A stretch of DNA of 64,000 nt, from positions 1,116,001 to 1,180,000 of the forward strand of contig OZ251222.1 in assembly GCA_965240325.2 (NCBI GenBank), read 5' to 3'. Shown in pieces: positions 1 through 10,269 of this stretch; position 1 is the stretch's first letter, and every line of letters begins with the position of its first letter. Origin of the DNA: Rebecca billardiae RCC1528 (lineage: Eukaryota; Haptophyta). Position numbers and translations under genes: made by a program. Under the pieces are notes generated by a model that made no database searches, was not told where the DNA came from, and was given only the letters and a program-made list of their open reading frames with translations.

Positions 1-544
1 GCCGCGGCCATTCCGCGCGAGGCAATCGGCCGGCGCGGCCGGCTGTGGCATGGCGCACTGCATCGACGCGCCGCATCTCACCGTGGCCTCGGCTCGCGCG
101 TGCCGCAAGAGTGCACTGCACGCGCTCAGCACGATGATTCCGGGCGCGAGCCGCAGCCCCATGCTGGGGCGAGGTCGCCCGAAAAGGACGAAAGGGCGGA
201 AAGGCCGCCTCAACCGCCGTGCGGTTGCGGTACACGATGGCGGCGGACCCCGTCACCACTGTGACCAAGTCCACCGCAAGCCGCCCCAACTCCCACTGAG
301 CAGTGCAGGCTGTTCGTCCGTCGGTCAGACGTACCCGGTGGACATCAGCATTGTCACTGCCAATGCACTACTGTGCCATGGCCACAGTGGGTGCCGCCGG
401 GCCCGCCGGGGCTGCTAGTGCAGCGCGCCAATGCCCGTGGCCCGTCGCCCCGTCGGGATGAAAGTGGACCGATGGACGGTCATCTGCCGTCTGGGCCGAT
501 GGGTGGCGGCGCATTCGACGGGGCGGTGGGAGGCGACACGGTGC
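1..544. other. No recognisable gene at left edge
   Basis: GC-rich sequence with open frames on both strands. None has a recognisable domain or clear coding character, and the frames are what one expects from high GC. It lies downstream of the sulfotransferase gene, so part of it is probably 3' UTR. Confidence 0.4.
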
Positions 545-1780
545 TCACTCCGCGTCCCACACCTCGGAGCCGGGGGCGATGCCGGTGCCGCGGGCGTCGG
601 CCTCGCCCGTCGGCGTCAGGCGCAGCCTGCACTGTCCGCCAGACTCCACCTGCCACTCGCGGACGGCGCGGCATACCGGGGCGGCCTCGAGGGCCTTGGC
701 GGCCGTCAGGCGCTTCTGCATCTCCGCGTACGCGTCGCACGCCGACCGCACGACGGGCTCGAGCCCGGCGAGGTCGCGCTCGAGCCGGTCCCTCGCGAGC
801 TCGTACAGCCGCTTGTCGCCGCGCGCCTTGTCGTCAATCAGTGCGTGCAGCTCGGCAATCTCGGCGTCCGAGTAGTACGGCCACGGCCCGGGCGGCACCT
901 CCTTCGTGCCCTTCGCCTTCTTGTCCGCGGCGGACTCCCACTGGCGCGCGTAGTGCGGGCACACGGGCAGCCCGACGCGCGAGCACACGAGGAACACCGC
1001 CTGCGCGAACTGCGCCATCACGCCGACCACGTCGAACGCATCCAGCACGCGCGGCAGGTCGGGAAATCCTTTCTGCACGAACCGGCCGGCGTGCGGGTGC
1101 ATCTCGGGCAGCCCCTTGCGGTGGCGCGAGGCCCAGGAGGCGTTGATCACGAAGCCCGAGCCGCCGAGCAGGTGCCCCAGCTGCGGGCTCTCCGCCGCCT
1201 CGATGTACGACCGCATGTCCACCTTTTTGAACTTGTACACGAGCTGGTACCTGTACACGGACGCAAACCAGCCGCGCGGCTCGCGCACGATCAGCACCGC
1301 GACGGCGCGGTGGTGCGCCGGAGCGCGGCGGATGGAGCGGATGCGGGCGAGGTCGGCGGCGAGCGAGGTGCTCATGTCCGTCGACACGTGGTACTCCACC
1401 GCCGCCTGCACGCGCTTGTCGAGGAGGCCGTTCGCACAGCGCTCGTACTTGTCGGTCGCCTCGCGCCGCCGCTTGCCCGCGCCGTAGAAGCAGTAGTGCG
1501 TGGGCGCCGGGTAGACCGACTGCGTGTGCCAGTCGAGCGTCGACAGGCTCAGCCGCTCCCACACGCCGCGCATCGTGGTGCCGGCGCACTTCACGATGTG
1601 GCGGACGATCACAAGGCGGCACTTGATGTCGCCGTCGGGCGCGCCGTCTATCGACGGCATGGCAAAGCCGTCGCGGCACGCGACGGACGGGACGGCGGGC
1701 GAGGACAGCGCGCCGGGCTGCGATTGCCCGGCCGCGAGCACCACCAGCATCCCGACGGGGCTCACGCGCACGAGGCGCAT
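545..1780 (-). CDS. Golgi-type sulfotransferase family protein
   Basis: A single-exon ORF of 411 aa. Residues 57-70 hold a 5'-PSB-like P-loop (VRHIVKCAGTTM), the counterpart of the HIPKTGGT signature of membrane sulfotransferases (Sulfotransfer_2/3 type). Residues 161-180 hold a 3'-PB-like strand-helix (AVLIVREPRGWFASVYRY), matching the usual hxxLRxPxxRxxS pattern. These sites bind the donor PAPS, and family members sulfate glycans in the Golgi lumen. The N-terminus has a short hydrophobic stretch (residues 8-18) that could be a weak signal anchor. The ATG at 1780 is the first in frame and leaves 183 bp to the divergent RRP9 start. In the P-loop Cys-Ala replaces the usual Thr-Gly, so substrate class and activity are uncertain. 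A second family member lies at 15305-16312 with little similarity outside the motifs. Confidence 0.7.
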   Translation of the reverse strand: MRLVRVSPVGMLVVLAAGQSQPGALSSPAVPSVACRDGFAMPSIDGAPDGDIKCRLVIVRHIVKCAGTTMRGVWERLSLSTLDWHTQSVYPAPTHYCFYGAGKRRREATDKYERCANGLLDKRVQAAVEYHVSTDMSTSLAADLARIRSIRRAPAHHRAVAVLIVREPRGWFASVYRYQLVYKFKKVDMRSYIEAAESPQLGHLLGGSGFVINASWASRHRKGLPEMHPHAGRFVQKGFPDLPRVLDAFDVVGVMAQFAQAVFLVCSRVGLPVCPHYARQWESAADKKAKGTKEVPPGPWPYYSDAEIAELHALIDDKARGDKRLYELARDRLERDLAGLEPVVRSACDAYAEMQKRLTAAKALEAAPVCRAVREWQVESGGQCRLRLTPTGEADARGTGIAPGSEVWDAE

Positions 1781-1963
1781 CGCGCGAGCGGCGCTGGAAT
1801 CAGTTCGCGCTGTCGCGCCACCCTTGCTTGACTTTTACTCGGATGGCACGATGGCCGCCCGAGCCGATCGAAAGGCCCAAGCCGAAAGTTCGACCGGAAA
1901 GGCCCGGCGCTGGGCACGGAGCCAGCAGCGCGAGCCACTGGCCGCGTGACGGCCACGATCAGG
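1781..1963. promoter_or_regulatory. Short divergent intergenic region (putative bidirectional promoter)
   Basis: 183 bp separate the start codons of the sulfotransferase (-) and RRP9 (+). Promoters and 5' UTRs of both must lie here or overlap the genes. No TATA box is evident. The bidirectional role is inferred from geometry only. Confidence 0.4.
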
Positions 1964-2265
1964 ATGGCGAAGAGTGACAGCCTCGCGCGCAAGCGCGCTC
2001 CTGCCAGGAGCGCGCCAGCGCAGGGGAAGGCCAAACGCGTGGCCAATGGCGCCCCGAAGCCATCAGCAAAGGCCGTGGCGGCGCGTGCAGGGCGAGGCCG
2101 AGCGTCCCCGCGCGACCCTCCGAGCGCGCGTGTCGAGGACGAGGAGGTGGCCTCGTCCGAGGACGACGACGAGGATGACGACGGTGACGAGGACGACGAG
2201 CGGGGCGGCCTTGCGAAGAGGCGCGGGCCTCGCGACCGCGCGGGCGGTCACGCTGGCGGCAGCAC

Positions 2266-2298
<33 letters not shown>

Positions 2299-4000
2299 CG
2301 AGACGCTCGACGAGCGGCGCGTTCGGATGGCAAAGGCGATGCTGACCAAGCTCGAGCGCGCGCGGCAAGCGACGGGGGCGGAGGAGGACGACGCGGAGGA
2401 GGAGATCGAGCGCGAGCTGCAGAAGCAAGCGGCGATCGCCGCCGGCCGCCACTTCGAGCGGGTCGCCTCGCGCCTGGCCGCGCGCCCGCCCTTGCACACG
2501 CGCGTGCTCCGAGGCCTGCGGCGCGCGCCCACAGCACTCTGCCTGTGTGCAGACGACAGCGCGGCGTACACGGGCTCGAAGGACGGCGAGCTGGTGCGCT
2601 GGGACGTGGAGACCGGCAAGCGCACGCGGCTCACGCCCAAGGCCGGCAAGAAGACCCCCATCGCCGGCCTCGCGCTCTCCGCCGATGGCGCGCTGCTCGC
2701 ATGCGGCGGGCCTGACCAGCTGCTGCACGTGTGGGACACGCGCTCGGCGCAGTGCGTCGAGAGCTTCAAGGTGCGCGCGCGCGCGGTGTGTTGTGCTCGC
2801 GTGGCGTGATGCGGGGCGCCGAGCGCGCGCGCGCGCCCATCGGCGCGCCGTCGCGCTCTGCCTGTCTCCCTCGCGCACATGCGCACGCCCACTCACGCCT
2901 CCTGGGTGCTCCCCCGCGCGCGCCACTCGCTGCGCGCGCGCGCACACGCGCGCCCTCGCTCACAGGGCCACCGCGATGGTCTGAGTGCGCTCGCATTCGG
3001 CGGGGCGTCGAAGGAGCTCTTCACCGCCGCGCGCGACCGCACGGTCAAGCTGTGGAACCTGAGCGAGATGGCGTACGTCGAGACCCTCTTCGGCCACGCA
3101 GACGAGATCACTGCGCTCGACGCGCTCTCGGGCGAGCGCGCCGTCTCGTGCGGCACCGACCGATCCGTCCGGCTGTGGAAGGTGCACGAGGAGACTCAGC
3201 TGGTCTTCCACGGGCACTCGGCGGCGATCGACTGCGTGCGGATGCTCACGCCGAGCTCGTTCGTCACGGGCTCGCAGGACGGTGTGCGCTGCCGCCGCCG
3301 CGCGCGCCGCCGCGCGCCCCGCCGCGCCCTTGTGGCCCGCGCGCCGCGCCGCCGCTCGCGGCCTGACGCCCCCTGCACCCTCGCCGTGCATCGACCGGCG
3401 GGCGGGCGGCGCGGACGCGCACAGGCCGAATCTGCCTGTGGCAGGCCTCGCGCAAGAAGCCGGTCGCGACGGTCGCGGGCGCGCACGGCGCCGGCCCGAC
3501 GCACGGCGCGCCGTGCAACTGGATCTCCGCACTTGGTGTTCTCCCCTACTCGGACGTCGTTGCGTCGGGCGCGGCCGACGGCATGGTGAGGTTTTGGCGC
3601 GCGGCCGCAGACGAGAGCGCGCTCGAGCCGGTCCATGCGGCCGCTGTGCCGGGTGCGTGCGCGCCGCGGCGGGCGGGGCGCGCGTGCACGCGCGCGCGTG
3701 CGAGCCAGCGCCGCCGCCCTGCCCTCAGCTGAGCACGCGCGCTCGCGCCTCCTCGCGCACGCGCGCCCGGCCGCAGGGTTTGTCAACGCCATCGAGATCT
3801 CGCGTGCATCTCGGCGCTTTGCGGTGGCGGCGGTGGGGATGGAGCACCGGCTGGGGCGCTGGTTTGTGGACACGGATGTGCGCAACGGCATCGCGGTGGT
3901 GCAGCTGCCCGCGGCTCTCTCCGACGAGCCCGACGACCAGCAGGGCTCGACAAGCGACGCCGGGGAGCAAGATGATGACTCAGACGACGTCGCCGGATGA
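1964..4000 (+). CDS. RRP9: U3 snoRNP-associated WD40 protein Rrp9 (U3-55K), four exons
   Basis: Spliced CDS: 1964-2770, 2966-3281, 3425-3652, 3777-4000 (1575 nt, 524 aa). All three introns are GT-AG (donors GTGCGC, GTGTGC, GTGCGT) and restore one frame across every junction. The N-terminus is lysine-rich and then highly acidic (poly-Asp around residues 60-110), as in nucleolar Rrp9. A conserved segment follows (ETLDERRVRMAKAMLTKLE), matching the Rrp9 region ahead of the propeller. WD40 blades include DGELVRWDVETG, DQLLHVWDTRS, DRTVKLWNLSE, DRSVRLWKVHE, DGRICLWQASRKKP and DGMVRFWRAA. Family role: it binds the box B/C motif of U3 snoRNA in the nucleolus for early 18S pre-rRNA processing. The ATG at 1964 is the first in-frame ATG. 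The C-terminus is acidic. Identity rests on the pre-propeller segment plus blade spacing; exon ends are by eye. Confidence 0.85.
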
Positions 4001-4394
4001 AACTGATGATCGACGGCGCGCACCAGGGCGCACCAGGGCGCAGCAGGGCGCAGCACTAGCAGGCCAATCGTGACGACTGCTCAGCGAGCCCTCGTCCCGT
4101 TGGAAGGGAACGGAAGGAGGGGGGCGGAGGCAGGCGGCCTGCTGATGATGAATAATAAGCACAAGTATACGGTGGCGGGCCTGTCGTGCCTGTGGCTGTG
4201 CTGTGCCTGTGTCACTCTGTGTGCAGGCTACGCGGTGGACCTATTCAAGGCACTAGCATCGTCAGTATTTATTGCGCTGGCTATGATGCTGATGTAGTAT
4301 ATCGCCCACACTACGCGCTGGTACTTCTTCACTGGGGAGCACCGCCACGCGGCCACGACTCTTCTTCTTCAGTCTAACAGCTTCATGGCAACTG
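4001..4394. other. Intergenic spacer, RRP9 to truncated ligase copy
   Basis: Convergent 3' ends face each other here. The sequence becomes less GC-rich from about 4140. A 75-codon frame (4070-4297) with a hydrophobic stretch exists but lacks support. The repeated CACCAGGGCGCA-like motif at 4021-4050 is a short tandem repeat. Confidence 0.4.
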
Positions 4395-5630
4395 TCAGCA
4401 GCGCGCTGCGGGGTCGAGCGGCATGAGGTGTACGGTCGCGCGCAGGACGAGCGGCTCGTCCAGCCGGATGTGCTCCACGTCGTACGCCGGCTTGGGCAGA
4501 TGCGTCACCGGCGCGTACTGCGGGCCCGCGCCGTGCTCGCGCAGCGCGCGCATCAGCACGGCGGCCATCTTGGGCTTGACTTTGCGGGAGAGGCTGTCGA
4601 CGTCGGTGATGTGGTAGATGACGGCCTGCGGCTCGTAGTGCTCGTCCTTCTCCAGCCCGTCGACCGCGCTCACCTCCCAGAACGAGAAGGCGGAGCCGCG
4701 CGCGCCGCGGCCGCGCGGCCGCGCGATGTGCAGCCAGGGCACATGCACGACAACGGCCCGACCCGCCGCCTGCGCCTGCAGCCGCTGGAGCGCGGCGACG
4801 CGCGCGCGGCCCCCACCGGCCGCCGGGGGAGGCACGAGCGTGACGTGGAGCTGTGAACGCCCGTCGACGCGCGCGCAGGCCCAGTTGTACCGCAAGTTGC
4901 CGCCGCCGCCGCCGCCGCCGCCCTGGCCGCCGCCCCTACTGCCGGTGCCCTCAAGTGCTCGCGCGAGCTCGGCGGTGCTCACGCCGCTCTCGGCGGGTGA
5001 CGCACCCGCCTCGCCCGCGCCCTCCTCCTCGCCCGCCGCCCCCGCAGCCGACACCGGCGCCGCGCACCGCCGCGTGATCTCGTCCGCCAGATTCGCGAGC
5101 TCGTCCGTGATTGGCTGCTCGGAAGTCCGGAAGAACGCGTCGGTGAGCAGGGCGCCGGGCAGCCTGGCGGAGTGCGCGCGTGTGTCGGAGGCGCCACGCC
5201 AGAAGTCCGCGAAGATGCGCATGGCGTGTGCCTTGCCGCCCTTCTTGTAGTTGTGAGTGTGCAGCGCGATATGCGACGGAGGGCGCGCGGCGATGCGCTC
5301 CCAGCACAACTGTCGCTCGCTGTCGCCGAGGGCACTCGGGACGACCAGGTGCAGCCGCACGCTCATCGAGTCAGGGCCGCGCTCGAGCCCCGTGAGCGTG
5401 CGCACGAGCTTGCGCAGGCCGGTCACGTCCGGGAAGTTCTTGTCCGCCGCGACCACCGTCGAGCCGCGCGCCGCCGTCGCGAGCGCGGCGCTGAAATCCT
5501 GCCCGCGCGCCCGGCACTCGTCGGACGACGCGACCGCAAAGCCGCGCTCACGCAGGGCTGCGACGAGCGTAGACTTGCCGCCACCGGGGGGCAGCGACGC
5601 GCAGGCGACGACGTGGACGACGCGGCGCAT
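4395..5630 (-). CDS. 5'-truncated duplicate of tRNA ligase (kinase + CPDase domains only)
   Basis: A 411-aa ORF nearly identical to the C-terminal part of the full ligase at 16809-20237. It keeps the kinase P-loop (PGGGKST, about residues 16-22), the following DEC and ADKNFPDV segments, the first 2H motif (HVTL) and the second (HITD). The whole adenylyltransferase domain (about 700 residues) is missing. Homology stops at about position 5628, where the copy's own ATG begins, and the parent's upstream poly-Gly linker is absent. The Gly-rich linker between kinase and phosphodiesterase is shorter than in the parent, and the C-terminus is extended by seven residues after HLM. A mobile element starts 56 bp upstream, so the original promoter is lost. 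The reading frame is intact, so a free-standing end-healing enzyme is possible, but a young pseudogene is equally plausible. Confidence 0.6.
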   Translation of the reverse strand: MRRVVHVVACASLPPGGGKSTLVAALRERGFAVASSDECRARGQDFSAALATAARGSTVVAADKNFPDVTGLRKLVRTLTGLERGPDSMSVRLHLVVPSALGDSERQLCWERIAARPPSHIALHTHNYKKGGKAHAMRIFADFWRGASDTRAHSARLPGALLTDAFFRTSEQPITDELANLADEITRRCAAPVSAAGAAGEEEGAGEAGASPAESGVSTAELARALEGTGSRGGGQGGGGGGGGNLRYNWACARVDGRSQLHVTLVPPPAAGGGRARVAALQRLQAQAAGRAVVVHVPWLHIARPRGRGARGSAFSFWEVSAVDGLEKDEHYEPQAVIYHITDVDSLSRKVKPKMAAVLMRALREHGAGPQYAPVTHLPKPAYDVEHIRLDEPLVLRATVHLMPLDPAARC

Positions 5631-5944
5631 TCGGCCGGAGGACGATGCGGTACTTCGCGTCAATCCCGTTCAGCTTTGTGCAGCTGTGGTGCGATAAACA
5701 CCGAAGGCTGGTGGCAGCTTACTAATCAGAAGATGGCTCAAACAACCAGAGGTCACAGCACACCATGCATCGTGCCCTGACCGTGCACGGTCCTGCAGTG
5801 CGCAGACTCACAGTGGACCGGATGTTCTTCCGGGTGAGGCGGCACTCGCCGCCGCAAGGAAAAGCGCATCAGCAGGCGGCTCCGAGTCGCAGACGCAGCA
5901 GGCGGCTCCGAGTCGCAGCTGCATCGCGTTGCGTTGCCCCCCGG

Positions 5945-8870
5945 GGGCGCGGCGACGGCCTCGGCGAGCGTGCCCTTGGGGCCGCAGCTGGGCTCGCACA
6001 GCGACACGGCCCAGTCCTCGTGGCGCGATGGCCCGCGGGGATCGGGCCTCCCCCGACCGCCGGCTCTTCGCGGGTCGGCGAGGGTTGCCAACAACCTGCA
6101 ACCGAGAAGCGCTCGTTGCATTCCGCGGCGCTGCCGCAGACGGTCGGGGCGAGCGTGCCCTCGGGGCCACCGTCGGTGTCTCATGGAGACAGGGTCCAGC
6201 CCTCGTGGCTCGATGGCCCGCTGGCGCTCTGGCCTACCTCAGTCGGCCCTTCGGGAGTCTGTGAGGGTTGCCTGCAACCTGCAACCGGGAAGCTCACGCC
6301 GCATATCGCGGTGCTGCAGCGGACGGTCTGGGCGTGTGCGCCCTTGTGGCCGCCGCCGTCGTCTCATGGAGACAGGGTCCAGCCCTCGTAGCTCGATGGC
6401 CCGCTGGTGCTCTGGCCTGCCTCAGTCGGCTCTTCGTGAGTCGGTGAGGGTTGCCCCCAACCTGCAACCGGGAAGCTCACGCCGCATATCGCGGTGCTGC
6501 AGCGGACGGTCTGGGCGTGTGCGCCCTTGTGGCCGCCGCCGTTGTCTCATGGAGACAGGGTCCAGCCCTTGTGGCTCGATGGCCCGCTGGTGCTCTGGCC
6601 TGCCTCAGTCGGCTCTTCGTGAGTCGGTGAGGGTTGCCCCCAACCTGCAACCGGGAAGCTCACGCCGCATATCGCGGTGCTGCAGTGGACGGTCTGGGCG
6701 TGTGCGCCCTCGTGGCCGCCGCCGTTGTCTCATGGAGACAGGGCCCAGCCCTCGTAGCTCGATGGCCCGCTGGTGCTCTGGCCTACCTCAGTCGGTCCTT
6801 CGGGAGTCGGTGAGGGTCGCCTGCACCTGCAACCGGGAAGCTCACACAGCATACAGCTGTGCTGCAGCGGCCGGTTTGGGTGTGTGTGCCCTTGTGGCCG
6901 CCGCCGTTGTCTCATGGAGACAGGGTCCAGCCCTCGTGGCTCGATGGCTCGCTGGTGCTCTGGCCTGCCTCAGTCGGCCCTTCGGGAGTCGGTGGGGGTT
7001 GCCAGCAACCTGCAACCGGGAAGCTCACGCCGCATACAGCGGTGCTGCAGCGGCCGGTTTGGGTGTGTGTGCCCTTGTGGCCGCCGCCGTTGTCTCATGG
7101 AGACAGGGCCCAGCCCTCGTGGCTCGATGGCTCGCTGGTGCTCTGGCCTACCTCGGTCGGCCCTTCGGGAGTCGGTGAGGGTTGCCTGCAACCTGCAACC
7201 GGGAAGCTCACGCCGCATGTCGCTGTGCTGCAGCGGACGGTCTGGGCGTGTGTGCTCTAGTGGCCGCCGCCGTTGTCTCATGAAGACAGGGTCCAGCCCT
7301 TGTGGCTCGATGGCTCGCTGGTGCTCTGGCCTACCTCAGTCGACCCTTCGGGAGTCGGTGAGGGTTGCCCCCAACCTGCAACCGGGAAGCTCACGCCGCA
7401 TGTCGCGGTGCTGCAGAGGACGGTCTGGGCATGTGCGCCCTCGTGGCCGCCGCCGTTGTCTCGCGGAGACAGGGTCCAGCCCTCGTGGCTCGATGGCCGG
7501 CTGGTGCGCTGGCCTACCTCAGTCAGCCCTTCGGCAGTCGGTGAGGGTTGCCTGCAACCTGCAACCAGGAAGCTCGTCACGCGCAGCATACTGCTGCGCT
7601 GTAGCTGACTGTCTGGGCGTGTGTGCCCTCTTGGCCGCCGCCGTTCGGTCTCATGAAGACAGACAGGGTCCAGCCAGCGTGGCTCGATGGCCCGCTGATG
7701 CTCTGGCCTACCTCAGTCCCGGGCTCTTCGTGAGTCGGTGAGGGTTGCCCGCAACCGCCTGCAACCTGGAAGCTCACGCAGCATTACATTGCGGTGCTGA
7801 GGCGCGGCGGACGGTCTGGGCGTGTGTGCCCTGGTGGCCCGGCCGGCGCCGTTGTCTCACATGCTGAGACAGGGTCCGTCAGCAGGCCCGTGTGGCTCGA
7901 TGGCGGCCCTCTGATGCTCGGGCCTACCTCAGTCCCGGGCTCTTCGTAAGTCGGTGAGGGTTGCCTGCAACCGCCTGCAACCTGAAAGCTCACGCAGCAC
8001 AATGCGCAAGGCGGTGCTGAGGCGCAGACCGGTTACTGTGTGTGTGTGCCCTCGTGGCCGCCGCAGCACGGTAGTGTCTCATTATGACAAGTAACTGCTA
8101 TGCGAACGGACAGGGTCCAGCCCGCGTGGCTCGATGGCCCGCAGATGCTTGGGCCTACCTCAGCCCAGGGCTCTTCGTGAGTCGGTGAGGGCGTTGCCTG
8201 CAACCGCCTGCAACTCCTGGAAGCTCACGCTGACACGCAGCACATTGCAGTGCTGTTGCGCGGACGGTCTGGGCGTGTGAGCCCTGGTGGCCACCGCCGT
8301 CATGTCTAGCATGGAGACAGGCAGGGCCCCAGTCATCTTGGCTTGATGGCCCGCTGGTGCTCGGGCCTCCCTCAGTCAGCTCTTCGTGAGTCGTCGGTGA
8401 GGGTTATTGCCTGCAACCTTTATTACCTCATTCGACCCTTCGTGCGTCTGTGAGGGTTGCATGCCTGCGACTTGCAGCTGAAAAGCTCGCGCAGCATCAC
8501 TGCAGCATGCAGCGGTGGCTGCAGCTTACGGTCTGGGCATGAGTGTGCCCTCGTGGCAGCTGCGTTGTCTCATGGAGACAGGGCCCTGCCCTCATGGCTC
8601 GATGGCCAGCTGGTGCTCGGGCCTCCCTCAGTCGGCCCTCCGGGAGTCGGTGAGGCTGGCCGAGTGCAGCCTGCAACCAGGACTGGCTCATGCTGCATAC
8701 TGAAGCTGGGCTGCAGCGGGCGCGGGTCCGGTCAGTGGGCGTGCGCCCTCTGGGCAGTTATCTCCTCATGGAGATAGGTTTCAGCCCTCGTGGCTCGATG
8801 GCCAGCTGGTGCTCGGGCCTACCTCACTCGGCTCTTCGTGAGTCGGTGAGGGGTGCCTGCATCAAGGCGC
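5945..8870. repeat. 183-bp tandem satellite array inside element copy 1
   Basis: The anchor CTCATGGAGACAGGG recurs at 6182, 6365, 6548, 6731, 6913, 7096, 7279 and 7462, a spacing of 183 nt (once 182). It then recurs, more diverged, at about 7652, 7858, 8080, 8310, 8571 and 8767 (spacing 190-261). A weaker first unit lies near 5950-6180. Because 183 is 61 codons, open frames run through many units, but all frames stay open and the translations are Trp/Pro-rich without domain character, so the array is not called coding. Confidence 0.85.
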
Positions 8871-9253
8871 GAGCAGTTCGCGTGCGCTGGACTGACTCGT
8901 GCGCACTAGCTGTGGGGCATGCCATTGCGCACACCGGCGGTCAATGGACCGACTCGCCAGCAGGGAGGCAGGACTACTCGAACGAGGGACTGCCCCCGCT
9001 GCCGCAGCCAGTGCCAGCAGTGGCACTGGCAGCGCAGATAGCACCTGATGGTGCTATCTGGCCGGTGATGGCCATCAGGCGCGCGTGCTCCACTGATGCA
9101 TGCGGCACTGTGCTGCATCATACATACTATGCAGCGAGCAGGCCAGAAGTGGCCGAGCAGACCTCTGCAGTCTCCCTGTGCGCCATCTGAGGCAGCGATG
9201 GGAAGGGATGACGCCGGGTGCGGGCAACCGCAGTGGCCAGGAGGGCAATCAAT

Positions 9254-9586
9254 GGGGCTAGGGCGGCCACACGCCCGCACTCACACCCAGCCGACGCTGC
9301 TGCTGCCGACAGCGCAGCGCCGGTCGGCAGGATGAATGCGGGCGGAGGGGCCGTCCGTTCCTGGCAATGCCTCATCCCTCTAATCCCATGCAAGCCTCCG
9401 CTTAAGGCGGCAGGCAAGGCATAGGGTCTGCTCATCTCTATTCCATATGCTGATCATCAGCAGCTGGATAAGTGATATGGTTGATTGGCTGACAGCCACG
9501 TCAGCGGCGCCGTTGAGGCCCATTTGAGATGGGCAGCGCAGCTGACTCAGTCAGGGGACCTGGTTGACCCAGATGCCTGATTAGTG
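9254..9586. repeat. 3' terminal block of tandem element, copy 1
   Basis: Near-identical to 13157-13489. It includes the small inverted repeats GCCCAT-n5-ATGGGC and CTGACTCAGTCAG close to the end, and ends ...GCCTGATTAGTG directly at the next copy's start. Confidence 0.8.
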
Positions 9587-9899
9587 GTGCGATAAACACC
9601 GAAGGCTGGTGGCAGCTTACTAATCAGAAGATGGCTCAAACAACCAGAGGTCACAGCACACCATGCATCGTGCCCTGACCGTGCACGGTCCTGCAGTGCG
9701 CAGACTCACAGTGGACCGGATGTTCTTCCGGGTGAGGCGGCACTCGCCGCCGCAAGGAAAAGCGCATCAGCAGGCGGCTCCGAGTCGCAGCTGCATCGCG
9801 TCCCACCCAACCCACCCTACACAAGGAAGCTGCAGTGCAGTCATATCGTCTACTCATCATTGGACGTGTGATCCCCACCTGAGTCTGACCCTGCCTTGC

Positions 9900-10004
9900 G
9901 CTTCCCGCGGCCGTCGCCAGCCTTCGGCTTTGCTTCTGCTGCACATGGAGGAAGCGGCACCCCACCTTGGGGCAGCTGCCGCTCCGCTGGAACGAGTGGC
10001 ACAC
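9900..10004 (-). pseudogene. CCCH zinc-finger fragment inside element copy 2
   Basis: The minus-strand frame from 10004 reads MCHSFQRSGSCPKVGCRFLH, a C-x8-C-x4-C-x3-H arrangement close to the RNA-binding CCCH finger. No intact surrounding protein is seen: the frame runs on into the shared 5' terminal block without further domains, and the upstream frame is interrupted. Such fingers occur in gag-like proteins of algal retroelements, so it may be a remnant of the element's own protein, though it lies opposite to the RT. It could also be a captured host exon. Confidence 0.4.
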
Positions 10005-10269
10005 GCCCGTGACTGGTCGTCTCGGAGCGCTGGCACAAGGGCCGTGTCGTTCACCTCGTCCAGCACCATGTGCTCAGGGAGCAGGGCACGCGCACTGCTC
10101 ACGCCCCTCCGGCGATGGCACGGATGCCCCGGCGGCGAGGACGTCCAAGAACTGCGGGAACGGCGGCACTTGGCCGCCGGAGATCTCTCCGAGTGCCCGG
10201 GGAGCTTCTTCGAGGCGTTGAGCGGCCCGGGCAGCGCATCAGCAGCGCATCAGCAGGCGGCTCCGAGTC

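Larger units (their letters stand above)
5686..9586 (+). mobile_element. Tandem mobile element, copy 1 (satellite-filled)
   Basis: Copy 1 and copy 2 (9584-13489) start with the same ~205-bp block (gtgGTGCGATAAACACCGAAG..., 5686-5890 and 9584-9791) and end with the same ~333-bp block (9254-9586 and 13157-13489). They abut head to tail, and a trinucleotide gtg sits at all three junctions (5686-5688, 9584-9586, 13487-13489). This copy carries no RT; most of its interior is a 183-bp satellite. A perfect 10-bp inverted repeat with a 4-nt loop is at 9036-9059. The GTG junctions fit either a 3-bp target duplication or a site-specific recombination core. Orientation is arbitrary and follows the RT of copy 2. 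Confidence 0.65.

Noticed and set aside
4070-4297. 75-codon frame with a hydrophobic stretch downstream of RRP9
   Set aside because: Short, overlaps a probable 3' UTR, has no homologous motif and its codon content is unlike neighbouring genes.
5934-7741. Long frames (up to 414 codons) in the 183-bp satellite read as a repeat protein
   Set aside because: Several frames on both strands are open at once because the period is a multiple of three. Units drift in length downstream and no domain is recognisable.
5945-8870. Satellite array considered as a CRISPR array
   Set aside because: Units are 183 bp and homogeneous, with no short repeat/variable spacer pattern. The genome is eukaryotic.
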